In this document: positions 1 to 9,090 of the stretch, piece after piece
Layout of the letters: each line of letters opens with the position of its first letter
Numbering within the stretch: position 1 is the stretch's first letter
NCBI GenBank assembly: GCA_050246875.1
Contig: JBFWVF010000004.1
Span: forward strand, 124,001-188,000
DNA from: SHWB01 sp050246875
GTDB lineage: Bacteria; Pseudomonadota; Alphaproteobacteria; UBA6615
Direction: 5' to 3'
DNA length: 64,000 nucleotides
Notes under the pieces: generated by a model
Database searches by the model: none
What the model was told of the DNA's origin: nothing
What the model saw: only the letters and a program-made list of their open reading frames with translations
Made by a program: the position numbers and the translations under genes

Positions 1-1
1 A

Positions 2-1336
2 ACCCGCATCGCGATGGCGCGCGGCGCCAAGGTGCAGCTCGCCGAAACGATCGAGGCCGGTCTGGCGTCGCTGCGCGGCGGCCACAGCGCCGAGCTGGTG
101 ATGGTCGACATCGAACTCGACATCGCCCGCCTTGTGCAGAGCCTCGCCGCCGAGCGCATCGCGATCCCGGTCGTCGCCTGTGGCCTGCACACCAACGCCG
201 AGGCGGCGGTGGCGGCGATCAAGGCCGGCGCCAAGGAGTACGTGCCGCTGCCGCCCGACCCGGCGCTTATCGCCGCCGTGCTGGAGGCCGTCGCCGAGGA
301 ACGTCACGAGCTGATCTTCCGCGACCCTTCGATGGCGCAGGTACTGAAGCTCGCCGACCGCGTGGCGCCGTCCGAGGCCTCGGTGCTGGTTTGCGGCGAG
401 TCGGGCACGGGCAAGGAGCTGATGGCCCGGCACATCCACCGTCGCTCGAAGCGCGCCGAGGCGATCTTCGTCTCGGTCAACTGCGCGGCGATCCCGGACA
501 ACCTGCTGGAATCGGAACTGTTCGGACACGAGAAGGGCGCCTTCACCGGGGCCGTCGCGCGCCGCATCGGCCGCTTCGAGGAGGCCAACGGCGGCACCCT
601 GCTGCTCGACGAAATCTCGGAGATGGACCCGCGCCTCCAGGCCAAGCTGCTGCGCGCCATTCAGGAGCGCGAGATCACGCGCGTCGGCAGCAACGACCCG
701 GTGCGCGTCGACATCCGCCTGATCGCCACCACGAACCGCGACCTCGCCCGCGAGGTCGCGCGCGGCACGTTCCGCGAGGACCTGCTGTTCCGCCTCAACG
801 TCGTCACCCTCACCCTGCCGCCGCTGCGCGAGCGCCCCGCCGACATCCAGGTTCTGGCCGAGCACTTCATCGCCAAGTACAGCGAGGCCAATGGCGTCCC
901 CGCGCTGCCGCTGGCCCCCGACGCCACGGCGCGCCTCGCCGCCCACCCCTGGCGCGGCAACGTGCGCGAACTCGAGAACACCATGCACCGCGCCGTGCTG
1001 CTGGCGAGCGGCCCGGCCATCGCCGGCGACGCCATCGTCATGACCGACATGAGCGGCTTCGGCGATCCGGCGCCGGTCGCCGCCGCGCCGGCGACCCCGG
1101 CGGCCCTCGCGGCCGGCGTGCGCGCCGCGGCCGGCGGCACCACGGCGCTGGTCGGCCGCACCGTCGCGGACGTCGAGCGCGACCTGATCATCGACACGCT
1201 CTCGCACTGCCTCGGCAACCGCACGCATGCCGCCAACATCCTCGGCATCTCGATCCGCACGCTGCGCAACAAGCTCAAGCAGTACAGCGAGGAAGGCGTG
1301 CCCGTGCCGCTGCCGCGCGAAGGCGCGGCCGCCTGA
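2..1336 (+). CDS. flbD: FlbD-type sigma-54-dependent flagellar transcription activator (5' partial)
   Basis: Enhancer-binding protein that, by family, drives sigma-54 RNA polymerase at late flagellar promoters. The frame stays open to the first base, so the true start lies upstream; the ATG at 14 is internal. Visible order: the later part of a receiver-like domain (to about residue 95), an AAA+ domain with Walker A GESGTGKE, the sigma-54 contact loop GAFTGA, and Walker B GGTLLLDEI, then a C-terminal Fis-type helix-turn-helix (NRTHAANILGISIRTLRNKL). A 37-bp gap separates it from flhA, which supports flbD over a generic NtrC-type regulator. In Caulobacter, FlbD is controlled by FliX rather than by ordinary phosphotransfer; the N-terminal acidic pocket that would test this here lies outside the window. 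Confidence 0.9.
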   Translation, partial: TRIAMARGAKVQLAETIEAGLASLRGGHSAELVMVDIELDIARLVQSLAAERIAIPVVACGLHTNAEAAVAAIKAGAKEYVPLPPDPALIAAVLEAVAEERHELIFRDPSMAQVLKLADRVAPSEASVLVCGESGTGKELMARHIHRRSKRAEAIFVSVNCAAIPDNLLESELFGHEKGAFTGAVARRIGRFEEANGGTLLLDEISEMDPRLQAKLLRAIQEREITRVGSNDPVRVDIRLIATTNRDLAREVARGTFREDLLFRLNVVTLTLPPLRERPADIQVLAEHFIAKYSEANGVPALPLAPDATARLAAHPWRGNVRELENTMHRAVLLASGPAIAGDAIVMTDMSGFGDPAPVAAAPATPAALAAGVRAAAGGTTALVGRTVADVERDLIIDTLSHCLGNRTHAANILGISIRTLRNKLKQYSEEGVPVPLPREGAAA

Positions 1337-1373
1337 GCCCGCGTAGCATCCCGCCCGCCAGGAACGCGCCGCC

Positions 1374-3491
1374 ATGAGCGACGCCGCCCAGACCGCCCCT
1401 GCCACCGGCGCCGCGCCCGGCCTCGATCTCGGCGCCATGTTCCGCGTCCTGCGCCGCGCCGAGATCGGCCTCGCGCTGGGCGTCGTGGCGATTCTCGTCG
1501 TCCTCATCCTGCCGATGCCGACCTGGCTGCTGGACGTCAGCCTCGCCATCTCGCTGGCCTTTTCCGTCCTCATCCTGATGACGGCCCTGTCGATCCGCAC
1601 GCCGCTGGAGTTCAGCTCGTTCCCGACGATCCTGCTGATCGCGACGATGCTGCGCCTGTCGCTCAACCTCGCCTCGACCCGCCTGATCCTGTCGCAGGGT
1701 CACGAGGGCAGCAGCGCCGCCGGCGCCGTGATCGAGGCGTTCGGCAACTTCGTCATGGGCGGCAACTTCGTCATCGGGCTGATCGTTTTCGGCATCCTCA
1801 TCATCGTCAACTTCGTGGTCATCACGAAGGGCTCCGGCCGCATCGCCGAGGTCGCCGCGCGCTTCAGCCTCGACGCGCTGCCGGGCAAGCAGATGGCGAT
1901 CGACGCCGACCTGTCCGCCGGCCTGATCAGCGAGGACGACGCCCGCACGCGGCGCAAGCAGCTTGAAGAGGAATCGGGATTCTTCGGCGCCATGGACGGT
2001 GCCGCCAAGTTCGTTCGCGGCGATGCCATCGCCGGCCTGCTCATCACCTTCATCAATATCGCCGCCGGCATCATCATCGGCGTCGGCCAGCAGGGCCTGA
2101 CGCTCGGCGCCGCCGCCGAGACCTATACGCTGCTGACGGTGGGCGACGGCCTCGTCAGCCAGATCCCCGCCCTCATCGTGTCGACCGCCGCCGGCCTCGT
2201 CGTCACCAAGGCCGGCGTGCCGGGCAGCGCGCAGAAGGCGGTGTTCGGCCAGTTGTCGGGCTACCCGAGCGCCCTCGGCCTTGCCAGCCTGCTGATGGTG
2301 CTGCTGGCCCTGCTGCCGGGCATCCCGATGCTGCCCTTCCTCGCGCTGGCCGGCGTGACCGGCGGCAGCGCGTGGATGATGATGCGCAAGCGCCGCGCCG
2401 AGGCCGCCGTGGTCGCCGCGCGCGAGGTCGAGGCCGCGCAGGCCGCGCCGGTGGCGGAGGAGCCGATCGGCGCCGCGCTGGCGATCGACCAGATCCGCCT
2501 CGAACTGGGCTACGGGCTGCTCACCCTGATCCATGCCGAGCGCGGCCAGCGCCTGACCGACCAGATCAAGTCGCTGCGCCGCCAGCTTGCCGCCGAGATG
2601 GGCTTCATCCTCCCGGCCGTCCGCATCCAGGACAACATGCAGCTCGCGCCCAACGAATACATCGTGCGGGTGAAGGAGATCGAGGCCGGGCGCGGCGACG
2701 TGCGGCCGGCGATGCTGCTGGTGATGGATCCGCGCGGCGACACCATCCAGCTCAGCGGCGAGGCGACGACCGAACCGACCTTCGGCCTGCCGGCGATGTG
2801 GGTGGCGGAGTCGCACAAGGAGGAGGCTCTGTTCCGCGGCTACACCGTGGTCGACGCGCCGACCGTCATCACCACGCACCTGACCGAGGCGGTGAAGGAC
2901 GGCATGGCCGAACTGCTGTCCTACGTCGAGACGCAGCGCCTGCTCGACGAGATGGACAAGCCGCACCAGAAGCTGGTCGCCGATCTCGTGCCGAGCCAGA
3001 TCACCGTCGGCGGGGTTCAGCGCGTGCTGCAGAACCTGCTCGCCGAGCGTGTCTCCATCCGCGACCTGCCGACCATCCTCGAAGCCGTCAACGAGGCCTG
3101 CGCGGCGACGCGCAGCGTGACGCTGATCACCGAGCACGTGCGCGCCCGCCTCGCCCGCCAGCTCTCGGAGGCCCACGTCAACGGCGACGGCGTGGTGCCG
3201 ATCGTGCCGCTGTCGCCCGAATGGGAGAAATCCTTCGCCGAATCGCTGTCGGGCCAGGGTGAGGAGGCGCAGATCGCCATGGCGCCGTCGCGCCTGCAGG
3301 AATTCATCACGGCAGTCCGCCAGACCTTCGACCGCCACGCGATGGGCGGCGAGCAGGCGGTGCTGCTGACCAGCCCGGCGATCCGCCCCTATGTCCGCTC
3401 GATCGTCGAGCGCTTCCGGCCGCAGACGCCGGTGATGTCGCAGAACGAGATCCACGCCAAGGCGCGGATCCGCACTCTCGGAACCGTCTGA
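1374..3491 (+). CDS. flhA: Flagellar type III export gate protein FlhA
   Basis: Inner-membrane component of the flagellar type III export apparatus whose cytosolic domain docks chaperone-substrate complexes. The 705 aa match the family length. Residues about 30-330 hold the hydrophobic segments; the FHIPEP signature region (RIAEVAARFSLDALPGKQMA) sits near residues 155-175; the rest is the cytoplasmic domain with the conserved GYGLL-LI and VSIRDL-TILE stretches. AGGA about 10 bases upstream supports the ATG at 1374. It lies between flbD and flhF in the same direction, the usual alphaproteobacterial order. Confidence 0.97.
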   Translation: MSDAAQTAPATGAAPGLDLGAMFRVLRRAEIGLALGVVAILVVLILPMPTWLLDVSLAISLAFSVLILMTALSIRTPLEFSSFPTILLIATMLRLSLNLASTRLILSQGHEGSSAAGAVIEAFGNFVMGGNFVIGLIVFGILIIVNFVVITKGSGRIAEVAARFSLDALPGKQMAIDADLSAGLISEDDARTRRKQLEEESGFFGAMDGAAKFVRGDAIAGLLITFINIAAGIIIGVGQQGLTLGAAAETYTLLTVGDGLVSQIPALIVSTAAGLVVTKAGVPGSAQKAVFGQLSGYPSALGLASLLMVLLALLPGIPMLPFLALAGVTGGSAWMMMRKRRAEAAVVAAREVEAAQAAPVAEEPIGAALAIDQIRLELGYGLLTLIHAERGQRLTDQIKSLRRQLAAEMGFILPAVRIQDNMQLAPNEYIVRVKEIEAGRGDVRPAMLLVMDPRGDTIQLSGEATTEPTFGLPAMWVAESHKEEALFRGYTVVDAPTVITTHLTEAVKDGMAELLSYVETQRLLDEMDKPHQKLVADLVPSQITVGGVQRVLQNLLAERVSIRDLPTILEAVNEACAATRSVTLITEHVRARLARQLSEAHVNGDGVVPIVPLSPEWEKSFAESLSGQGEEAQIAMAPSRLQEFITAVRQTFDRHAMGGEQAVLLTSPAIRPYVRSIVERFRPQTPVMSQNEIHAKARIRTLGTV

Positions 3492-3515
3492 TAGCGCCGC
3501 GCCGCGGAGCCAGCC

Positions 3516-4553
3516 ATGCGCCTGAGAACCTTCCACGCCCCCTCCCTTGCCGCCGCGATGTCGGCGGTCCGCCATGAACTCGGCGCCGACGCGCTGATCG
3601 TGGCGCGGGACACGCTGGCCGACGGCTCCGTGCGCCTGACGGCCGCGCTAGACGGCGCGCCGCCGGCAACGGCGCCGGCCGGGACACCGGACGACGGCCG
3701 CAACGGCAAGCCCGCCGACGATCCGTTGCCGTTGCTACGGCGGGCCTTCGCCAGCCACGCCCTCGACGCCGACCTGACGCTGCGGCTGCTGACCGGCGCC
3801 GAGGCCGCCGCGCGCCAGCACGGCGCGCCGCTGCCGCCGGCGCTCGCCCTGGCGGCCGCGCTCGACCTGGAATTCCGTTTCGCATCGGTCGATACGGCGA
3901 CGGACCGTCCGCTGGCCCTCGTCGGCCTGCCCGGCTGCGGCAAGACCGTGACCGCGGCCAAGCTCGTCGCCGCGGCGCGGCTCGCCGATCGTCCGGCAAT
4001 CCTCGCCGTGACGGACACGATCAAGGCCGGCGCCGTCGCCCAGGCGCGCGAGCTGGCCGACGCCATCGGCGTCGACTGCCGCGTCGCCGCGGACCCCGCA
4101 GCCCTCGCGCACGCGCTCGCCGATGTTCCGGCCGATACCCTGCGTATTGTCGACACCACGTCCGTCGATCCGGCCGACCCGCTGGAGCGGTCGCGGCTCG
4201 CAGCGCTGCTGCGCTGCGTCGGGGCCGAACCGCTGCTCGTGCTGGCCGCCGGCATGGATGCCGACGACGCCAGCGAGGCCGGCGCCGCCTTCGCGGCGTT
4301 CGGCTGCAAGCGCGCGATCGTTACGCGGCTCGACCTGACGCGCCGCATGGCCGGCGTGCTGGCCGCCCTCGCGGCCGGACCACTCGCCGTCGCCGCCGTC
4401 TCGGTCACCCCGGTCATCGCCCCGGCGGATGGCGGCGGCCTCGAGCCGCTCAATCCGGTTGCCCTCGCGCGCCTGCTGCTCGCCGGCATCGACGCCAGCA
4501 TCGCCGCCCCCGCCGCCCCGCCCGCCACCCGACAGATGGTGCTGCAGCCATGA
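3516..4553 (+). CDS. flhF: FlhF-like SRP-family GTPase, degenerate G motifs
   Basis: FlhF is an SRP/FtsY-type GTPase that sets the site of flagellar assembly. The N-terminus (MRLRTFHAPSLAAAMSAVR) and the B-NG layout fit, and the 345 aa are within the family range. G1 is good (GLPGCGKT, residues 137-144) and the SRP-specific TDT-AGAV segment follows. However, the G3 motif, normally DTAG, reads DTTS (213-216), and G4, normally TKxD, reads TRLD (270-273). The stop overlaps the flhG start by 4 bases (ATGA), indicating coupled translation. Identity as FlhF rests on context plus fold; whether it hydrolyses GTP normally is doubtful. Confidence 0.88.
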   Translation: MRLRTFHAPSLAAAMSAVRHELGADALIVARDTLADGSVRLTAALDGAPPATAPAGTPDDGRNGKPADDPLPLLRRAFASHALDADLTLRLLTGAEAAARQHGAPLPPALALAAALDLEFRFASVDTATDRPLALVGLPGCGKTVTAAKLVAAARLADRPAILAVTDTIKAGAVAQARELADAIGVDCRVAADPAALAHALADVPADTLRIVDTTSVDPADPLERSRLAALLRCVGAEPLLVLAAGMDADDASEAGAAFAAFGCKRAIVTRLDLTRRMAGVLAALAAGPLAVAAVSVTPVIAPADGGGLEPLNPVALARLLLAGIDASIAAPAAPPATRQMVLQP

Positions 4554-5362
4554 ACGAAGTCGCCCTCCGGCGCCGGTTCCAGCCGGCCCAGCGCCCCGGC
4601 CGCGATGGCCGCCTGCTGGCGATCGCATCGGGCAAGGGCGGGGTCGGCAAGACCCTGCTGGCCACGACGCTGGCCCATGCCTTCGCGCGCGGCGGACAGA
4701 AGACGTTGCTGTTCGACGGCGACCTTGGCCTCGCCAACGTCGACATCCAGCTCGGCCTCGCTCCGGCGCGCGACCTGTCGGATGTCCTCGGCGGCCGGGT
4801 CGCGCTCGCCGACGCCCTGATGCGCGCGCCGGTCGCCGACGCGCCGCTGCTCGACATCGTTGCCGGCGCCTCGGGCTCGGGCAATCTCGCGGCCCTGGCG
4901 CCGGCCCGCCTCGAAGCCCTGCTCGACGACCTCGTGACGCTGGCCGGTGGCTATCGCGTCGCCGTGCTCGACCTCGCCGCCGGACTGGAGCGCAGCATGC
5001 GCGCCATCGCCGCGCGCGCCGACACGGTGCTGATCGTGACCACGGGCGACCCGACCGCCCTGACCGACGCCTATGCCTGCCTCAAGGTGCTGGCGCTGCG
5101 CGACCCCGGGATCGACGCGCGCATCGTCGTCAACCACGTCGTCGGCCGCGACGAGGGCCAGCGCGTCTACGATACGCTGCTGCGCGCGGCGCAGAACTTC
5201 CTCAAGCTGTCGCCGCCGCTCGCGGCGATCGTCCGCACCGACCGGCACGTCGCGGACGCGATCCGCGCCCAGGCGCCCCTGCTCGTCCGCCACCCGAACA
5301 CCGAGGCCGCGCGCGACCTCGAACGCCTCGCCGCCGTGCTGGCGACGGAGGCGCGGCCATGA
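4550..5362 (+). CDS. flhG: MinD-like ATPase FlhG (FleN/YlxH), flagellar number regulator
   Basis: ParA/MinD-family ATPase that restricts flagellar number and normally stimulates FlhF. It has the deviant Walker A KGGVGKT (residues 29-35), the switch segment DGDLGLANVDIQLGL and a DLAAGL motif in the switch II position. Length is 270 aa. The N-terminus before the P-loop is short (MNEVALRRRFQPAQRPGRDG) and I cannot find the DQAxxLR helix that activates FlhF in well-studied homologs. Both ends overlap neighbours by 4 bases, so flhF-flhG and the next gene form a translationally coupled unit. Confidence 0.92.
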   Translation: MNEVALRRRFQPAQRPGRDGRLLAIASGKGGVGKTLLATTLAHAFARGGQKTLLFDGDLGLANVDIQLGLAPARDLSDVLGGRVALADALMRAPVADAPLLDIVAGASGSGNLAALAPARLEALLDDLVTLAGGYRVAVLDLAAGLERSMRAIAARADTVLIVTTGDPTALTDAYACLKVLALRDPGIDARIVVNHVVGRDEGQRVYDTLLRAAQNFLKLSPPLAAIVRTDRHVADAIRAQAPLLVRHPNTEAARDLERLAAVLATEARP

Positions 5363-6660
5363 GCGAACTCGCCGCCGTGCTCGTCGGGCTGCCCCAGCAC
5401 CCCGGACCGGCCTTCGCGCCGGGCGCCGCGGCCGGCGCGCCCGCCCGCGTGACGATCCCCGCGCCGCCCCCGGCGCTCGCGGCTCTCGCCGCCGGCCAGG
5501 TCTTCCGCGGCGTCAGCGTCGGGCGCACCGCCGAGGGACGGACGCTGGTCGAGACCCGCTTCGGCCGTCTGTCGCTCGACCTCGCGGAACCGCCGGCGCG
5601 CGGCGCCACCCTGCGCCTCGAAGTCACGCGCCCCGGCACGCCGATGGAACTGCGCGCGGGCGCGCCCGTCGAGGCCGCCGCCGGCCGCCCGGCCGCGCCG
5701 GCGCCACAGGGTCTCGCCGTGGGCGCCACCCTGTCCGGGCGCTTCGCCGCCGCCGACGTCGCGGCCGCGGGCGACGGGCGCATCGTCCTGCGTATCGTCG
5801 CCCTCGGCGACAGCGGCCGTCCCCTGCCGACGAGCACTCTGGCCGGTGTCGTCACCGCGTCGCCGGCCGGCGGCCCGACGACCATCCGCACTGCGACCGG
5901 CACGATCACCCTGCCGGACATCGGCGGGGCGCCGGCGGGCACGCGCCTCGCCATGCAGGCCGTGGCGACGCCCGGCACCGTCGCGCCTTCTGCCGGCGCG
6001 TCGGCAGCGGGCGCCGTCGCCGACCTGACCGGCGGCTGGCCTGCGCTCGCCGAGGCGGTCGCCGCCGCGCCCGGCGCCGCGCCGGCCCCCCTTGTCGCGG
6101 CCATCCCGCAGAGCGGCCCGGCGCTCGCCGCCGGCCTCGCGCTGTTCCTGCAGGCGCTGCGCGGCGGCACCGGCGGGTGGCCCGGTACGGACGCGCTCGA
6201 CGCGCTGGCGCGCGCCGGACGCCGGCCGCTCGGCGAGCGCATCGAACAGGATTTCGGGCGCCTCGCCCGGCTGGCCGGCGAACCGGCGGGCGACGGCTGG
6301 CGCGTCGCCCTCGTGCCGCTGCTCGACGACGGCCGGCTCGACCAGCTTCGCGTCTACCTGCGCGGCGGGCGGGATACGCAGGGCGACGGCGACGCCGACC
6401 TGCGCTTCGTCGTCGAAGCCTCGCTGTCACGCCTGGGACGGATGCAGTTCGATGGCCTCGTCGCGGGCCAGCGCTTCGACCTGCTGATCCGCACACTGAC
6501 GCCGCTCGGCGCGGCGATGCGCGCCGACATCGGCGAAATCTTCGAGCGCATTTCCCTGGCTGCCGGCAGCGGCGGCGCCCTGCGCTTCCAGGTCGTGACG
6601 GCCTTCCCCGTGGCGCCCCTCGAAGCCCAGGCCGGGGTTGCGCCGGGCGTCTACGCCTAG
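5359..6660 (+). CDS. Putative FliK-like flagellar protein
   Basis: A 433-aa Ala/Gly/Pro-rich protein whose ATG overlaps the flhG stop (ATGA), which fixes the start. I recognise no full-length family. The C-terminal 110 residues or so, with SRLGRMQFDG, then RFDLLIRTLTPLGAAMRADI and a closing beta-like FQVVTAFPVAPL, have the feel of the C-terminal domain of hook-length control proteins (FliK): a low-complexity N-terminal half followed by a compact domain. Location at the end of an flh operon supports a flagellar role. It could also be an unrelated cytosolic partner of FlhF/FlhG. The stop shares a CTAG with the convergent anmK stop. Confidence 0.5.
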   Translation: MSELAAVLVGLPQHPGPAFAPGAAAGAPARVTIPAPPPALAALAAGQVFRGVSVGRTAEGRTLVETRFGRLSLDLAEPPARGATLRLEVTRPGTPMELRAGAPVEAAAGRPAAPAPQGLAVGATLSGRFAAADVAAAGDGRIVLRIVALGDSGRPLPTSTLAGVVTASPAGGPTTIRTATGTITLPDIGGAPAGTRLAMQAVATPGTVAPSAGASAAGAVADLTGGWPALAEAVAAAPGAAPAPLVAAIPQSGPALAAGLALFLQALRGGTGGWPGTDALDALARAGRRPLGERIEQDFGRLARLAGEPAGDGWRVALVPLLDDGRLDQLRVYLRGGRDTQGDGDADLRFVVEASLSRLGRMQFDGLVAGQRFDLLIRTLTPLGAAMRADIGEIFERISLAAGSGGALRFQVVTAFPVAPLEAQAGVAPGVYA

Positions 6661-7736
6661 CCGGGTGCGCGAAAAAGGCGACCGCCCGTCACCGGCGCCG
6701 GCACCCCGGTGGTGCCGGGCCACGACAGCGGCCGGCCGTCGACGGCGCGTACGGCGAGCCAGGCGAAGGCCTGCGCCTCCAGCGCGTCGCCATCCCAGCC
6801 CACGGCCTCGACCGGCTCGACCGGCACGCCGAGCGCCCGTGCGAGACCGGCGAGCAGGGTTCCGTTGTGGCGGCCGCCGCCGGTCACCAGCCAGCGCCGC
6901 GGTCGCTCCGGCAGATGCGCGAGCCCCGCGGCGACGGCGGCGACCGTGAAGGCGGCCAGCGTCGCCGCGCCGTCCTCGTGCGACAGCCCGGCGCAGGGCG
7001 CGGCCGAGAAATCGTCGCGGTCGAGCGATTTGGGCGGCCGGCGCGCGAAGTACGGGTTGGCCATCAGGCGCGCGAGCACATCCTCGTCCACGCGGCCACG
7101 CGCGGCCAGCGCGCCGCCCGCGTCGTAGGCAAGGTCGCCGTGCGCCGCCACCCAGTCGTCGATGAGGGCGTTGCCCGGCCCGGTGTCGAAGGCGAGAAGG
7201 CGATCCTCGCCCTCGCCGATCCACGTGACGTTGCCGACGCCGCCGAGATTGAGCACGGCCAGCGGCCGCTCCAGCCCGACGGCGAGCGCGGCGTGGTAAC
7301 CCGGCGCCAGCGGCGCGCCCTGGCCGCCCGCGGCGACGTCGGCCGAACGGAAATCGCCGACGACGTCGATACCGACGGCGGCCGCGAGGCGGGCGCCGTC
7401 GCCGATCTGGCGGGTCCGCAGGCGCGCGGGATCGTGCAGCACGGTATGGCCGTGGAAGCCCGCGACATACACGTCGGCGGCGGCTACGCCCGCCCCGGCG
7501 AGGAGGTGGCGGATCGCCCCGGCATGCAGGTCCGTCAGCTCGCGCTCGACCTCGGCCAGCGGGCCGCGCTCGCCAAGCACGCCGCGCAGGCGGGACCGGA
7601 AGGCAGGGTCGTAGGGCACGGTCACAGCCGCCACCGGACGGACGCGGCTCGCGCCGTCGGTCTCGATCAGCGCCGCGTCGATGCCGTCCATGGAGGTGCC
7701 GCTCATCAGGCCGGCGGCCAGCCGCAGATCGCTCAT
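6657..7736 (-). CDS. anmK: Anhydro-N-acetylmuramic acid kinase
   Basis: Cytosolic kinase that cleaves and phosphorylates 1,6-anhydroMurNAc to MurNAc-6-phosphate in cell wall recycling. The nucleotide-binding start GLMSGTSMDGID, the GFHGHTVLHDP segment and DFRSADVAAGGQGAPLAP are family hallmarks. I chose the ATG at 7736 (MSDLRLAAG, 359 aa) over one 24 bases upstream because GGGGAA lies just before it. It is transcribed away from tyrS across a 92-bp gap and converges on the FliK-like gene. Confidence 0.95.
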   Translation of the reverse strand: MSDLRLAAGLMSGTSMDGIDAALIETDGASRVRPVAAVTVPYDPAFRSRLRGVLGERGPLAEVERELTDLHAGAIRHLLAGAGVAAADVYVAGFHGHTVLHDPARLRTRQIGDGARLAAAVGIDVVGDFRSADVAAGGQGAPLAPGYHAALAVGLERPLAVLNLGGVGNVTWIGEGEDRLLAFDTGPGNALIDDWVAAHGDLAYDAGGALAARGRVDEDVLARLMANPYFARRPPKSLDRDDFSAAPCAGLSHEDGAATLAAFTVAAVAAGLAHLPERPRRWLVTGGGRHNGTLLAGLARALGVPVEPVEAVGWDGDALEAQAFAWLAVRAVDGRPLSWPGTTGVPAPVTGGRLFRAPG

Positions 7737-7828
7737 CTCGTTCCCCGCGCCGGGCGGCATGGCATGGGCCGGCCGGACCGTGCTAAGAGGCCGGACCCAC
7801 GGGAATGGCCGGCAAACGGCAGGACAGC

Positions 7829-9082
7829 ATGGCGCGCTACAAGTCCGAGTTCGTCAATACCATCGTCGAGCGCGGCTACCTGCATCAGGCGACCGACCTC
7901 GACGGTCTCGACGCGCTCGCCGCGGCCGGCCCCATCGCCGGATATATCGGCTTCGACGCGACCGCGGACAGCCTGCATGTCGGCTCGCTGGTGCAGATCA
8001 TGCTGCTGCGCCGCCTGCAGCAGACGGGGCACCGCCCCATCGTGCTGATGGGCGGCGGCACCACCAAGGTCGGCGATCCCTCGGGCAAGGACGAGAGCCG
8101 GCGCCTGCTGTCGGACGAGCAGATCGCCGCCAACATCGCCGGCATCCGGCGGGCCTTCGATGCGTTCGTCACCTTCGGCGACGGGACGACGGACGCGTTG
8201 CTGGTGAACAACGCCGACTGGCTCGACGGGCTGGCCTACATCCCGTTCCTGCGCGAGGTCGGCCGGCACTTCACCATCAACCGCATGCTGACCTTCGAAT
8301 CGGTGAAGCTGCGGCTCGAGCGCGAGCAGCCGCTGACCTTCCTCGAATTCAACTACATGATCCTGCAGGCCTACGACTTCGTCGAACTGGCGCGGCGCAA
8401 CGGCTGCGCCCTGCAGATGGGCGGCTCGGACCAGTGGGGCAACATCGTCAACGGCGTCGAACTCGGGCGGCGGCTCGCCGACAAGGCCCTGCACGGCATG
8501 ACGACGCCGCTCATCACCACCGCCTCCGGCGCCAAGATGGGCAAGACGGCGGCGGGCGCCGTCTGGCTCGCGCCGGAGCGCGTGTCGCCCTACGAGTACT
8601 GGCAGTTCTGGCGCAACACCGAGGACGGCGACGTCGGCCGCTTCCTGCGCCTCTTCACCGACCTGAAGCTGGCCGAGATCGCACGCCTGGAGGCGCTCGG
8701 CGGCGCCGAGATCAACGAGGCGAAGAAGATACTGGCGACCGAGGCGACGGCGCTGGCGCATGGCCGCGCCGCCGCCGACGGCGCGGCCGAGACGGCGCGC
8801 CGCACCTTCGAGGAGGGCGCGCTGGGCGAAGCCCTGCCACGGATCGAGGTGACACGCGACGAGCTGGCGCAGGGCCTGCCGCTGTTCGCCCTGCTTGCCC
8901 GCGCCAGCCTGGCGGCGTCAGGCAGCGAGGCGCGGCGCCTGATCCGCGGCGGCGGCGCGCGCGTGAACGATGCCGTGGCTGCCGACGAGAATGCCCGCAT
9001 CACGCTCGCCGATCTCTCCGAGGACGGCGTGGTCAAGCTCTCGGCGGGACGCAAGCGGCATGCCCTGATCGTGCCGGCCTGA
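7829..9082 (+). CDS. tyrS: Tyrosyl-tRNA synthetase
   Basis: Charges tRNA-Tyr in the cytosol. Class I signature HIGH appears as HVGS (residues 50-53) and KMSKS as KMGKT (236-240), both normal for bacterial TyrRS. The tyrosine site stretches NYMILQAYDF and QMGGSDQWGNI are intact, and a C-terminal S4 RNA-binding domain covers about residues 355-417. I prefer the start at 7829 (MARYKSEF, AGGA upstream) to the ATG at 7805, which has no spaced ribosome site. The stop is only 8 bp from the stop of the convergent AsmA-like gene. Confidence 0.96.
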   Translation: MARYKSEFVNTIVERGYLHQATDLDGLDALAAAGPIAGYIGFDATADSLHVGSLVQIMLLRRLQQTGHRPIVLMGGGTTKVGDPSGKDESRRLLSDEQIAANIAGIRRAFDAFVTFGDGTTDALLVNNADWLDGLAYIPFLREVGRHFTINRMLTFESVKLRLEREQPLTFLEFNYMILQAYDFVELARRNGCALQMGGSDQWGNIVNGVELGRRLADKALHGMTTPLITTASGAKMGKTAAGAVWLAPERVSPYEYWQFWRNTEDGDVGRFLRLFTDLKLAEIARLEALGGAEINEAKKILATEATALAHGRAAADGAAETARRTFEEGALGEALPRIEVTRDELAQGLPLFALLARASLAASGSEARRLIRGGGARVNDAVAADENARITLADLSEDGVVKLSAGRKRHALIVPA

Positions 9083-9090
9083 CCGGCAGA

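Noticed and set aside
1275..3575. Very long open frame antisense to flhA (and similar ones opposite glnE, fusA and pccA)
   Set aside because: Third-position GC bias of real genes opens the opposite frames; the translations are His/Arg/Asp-rich with no family motif, while the opposite strand has full FlhA, GlnE, EF-G and PccA motifs.
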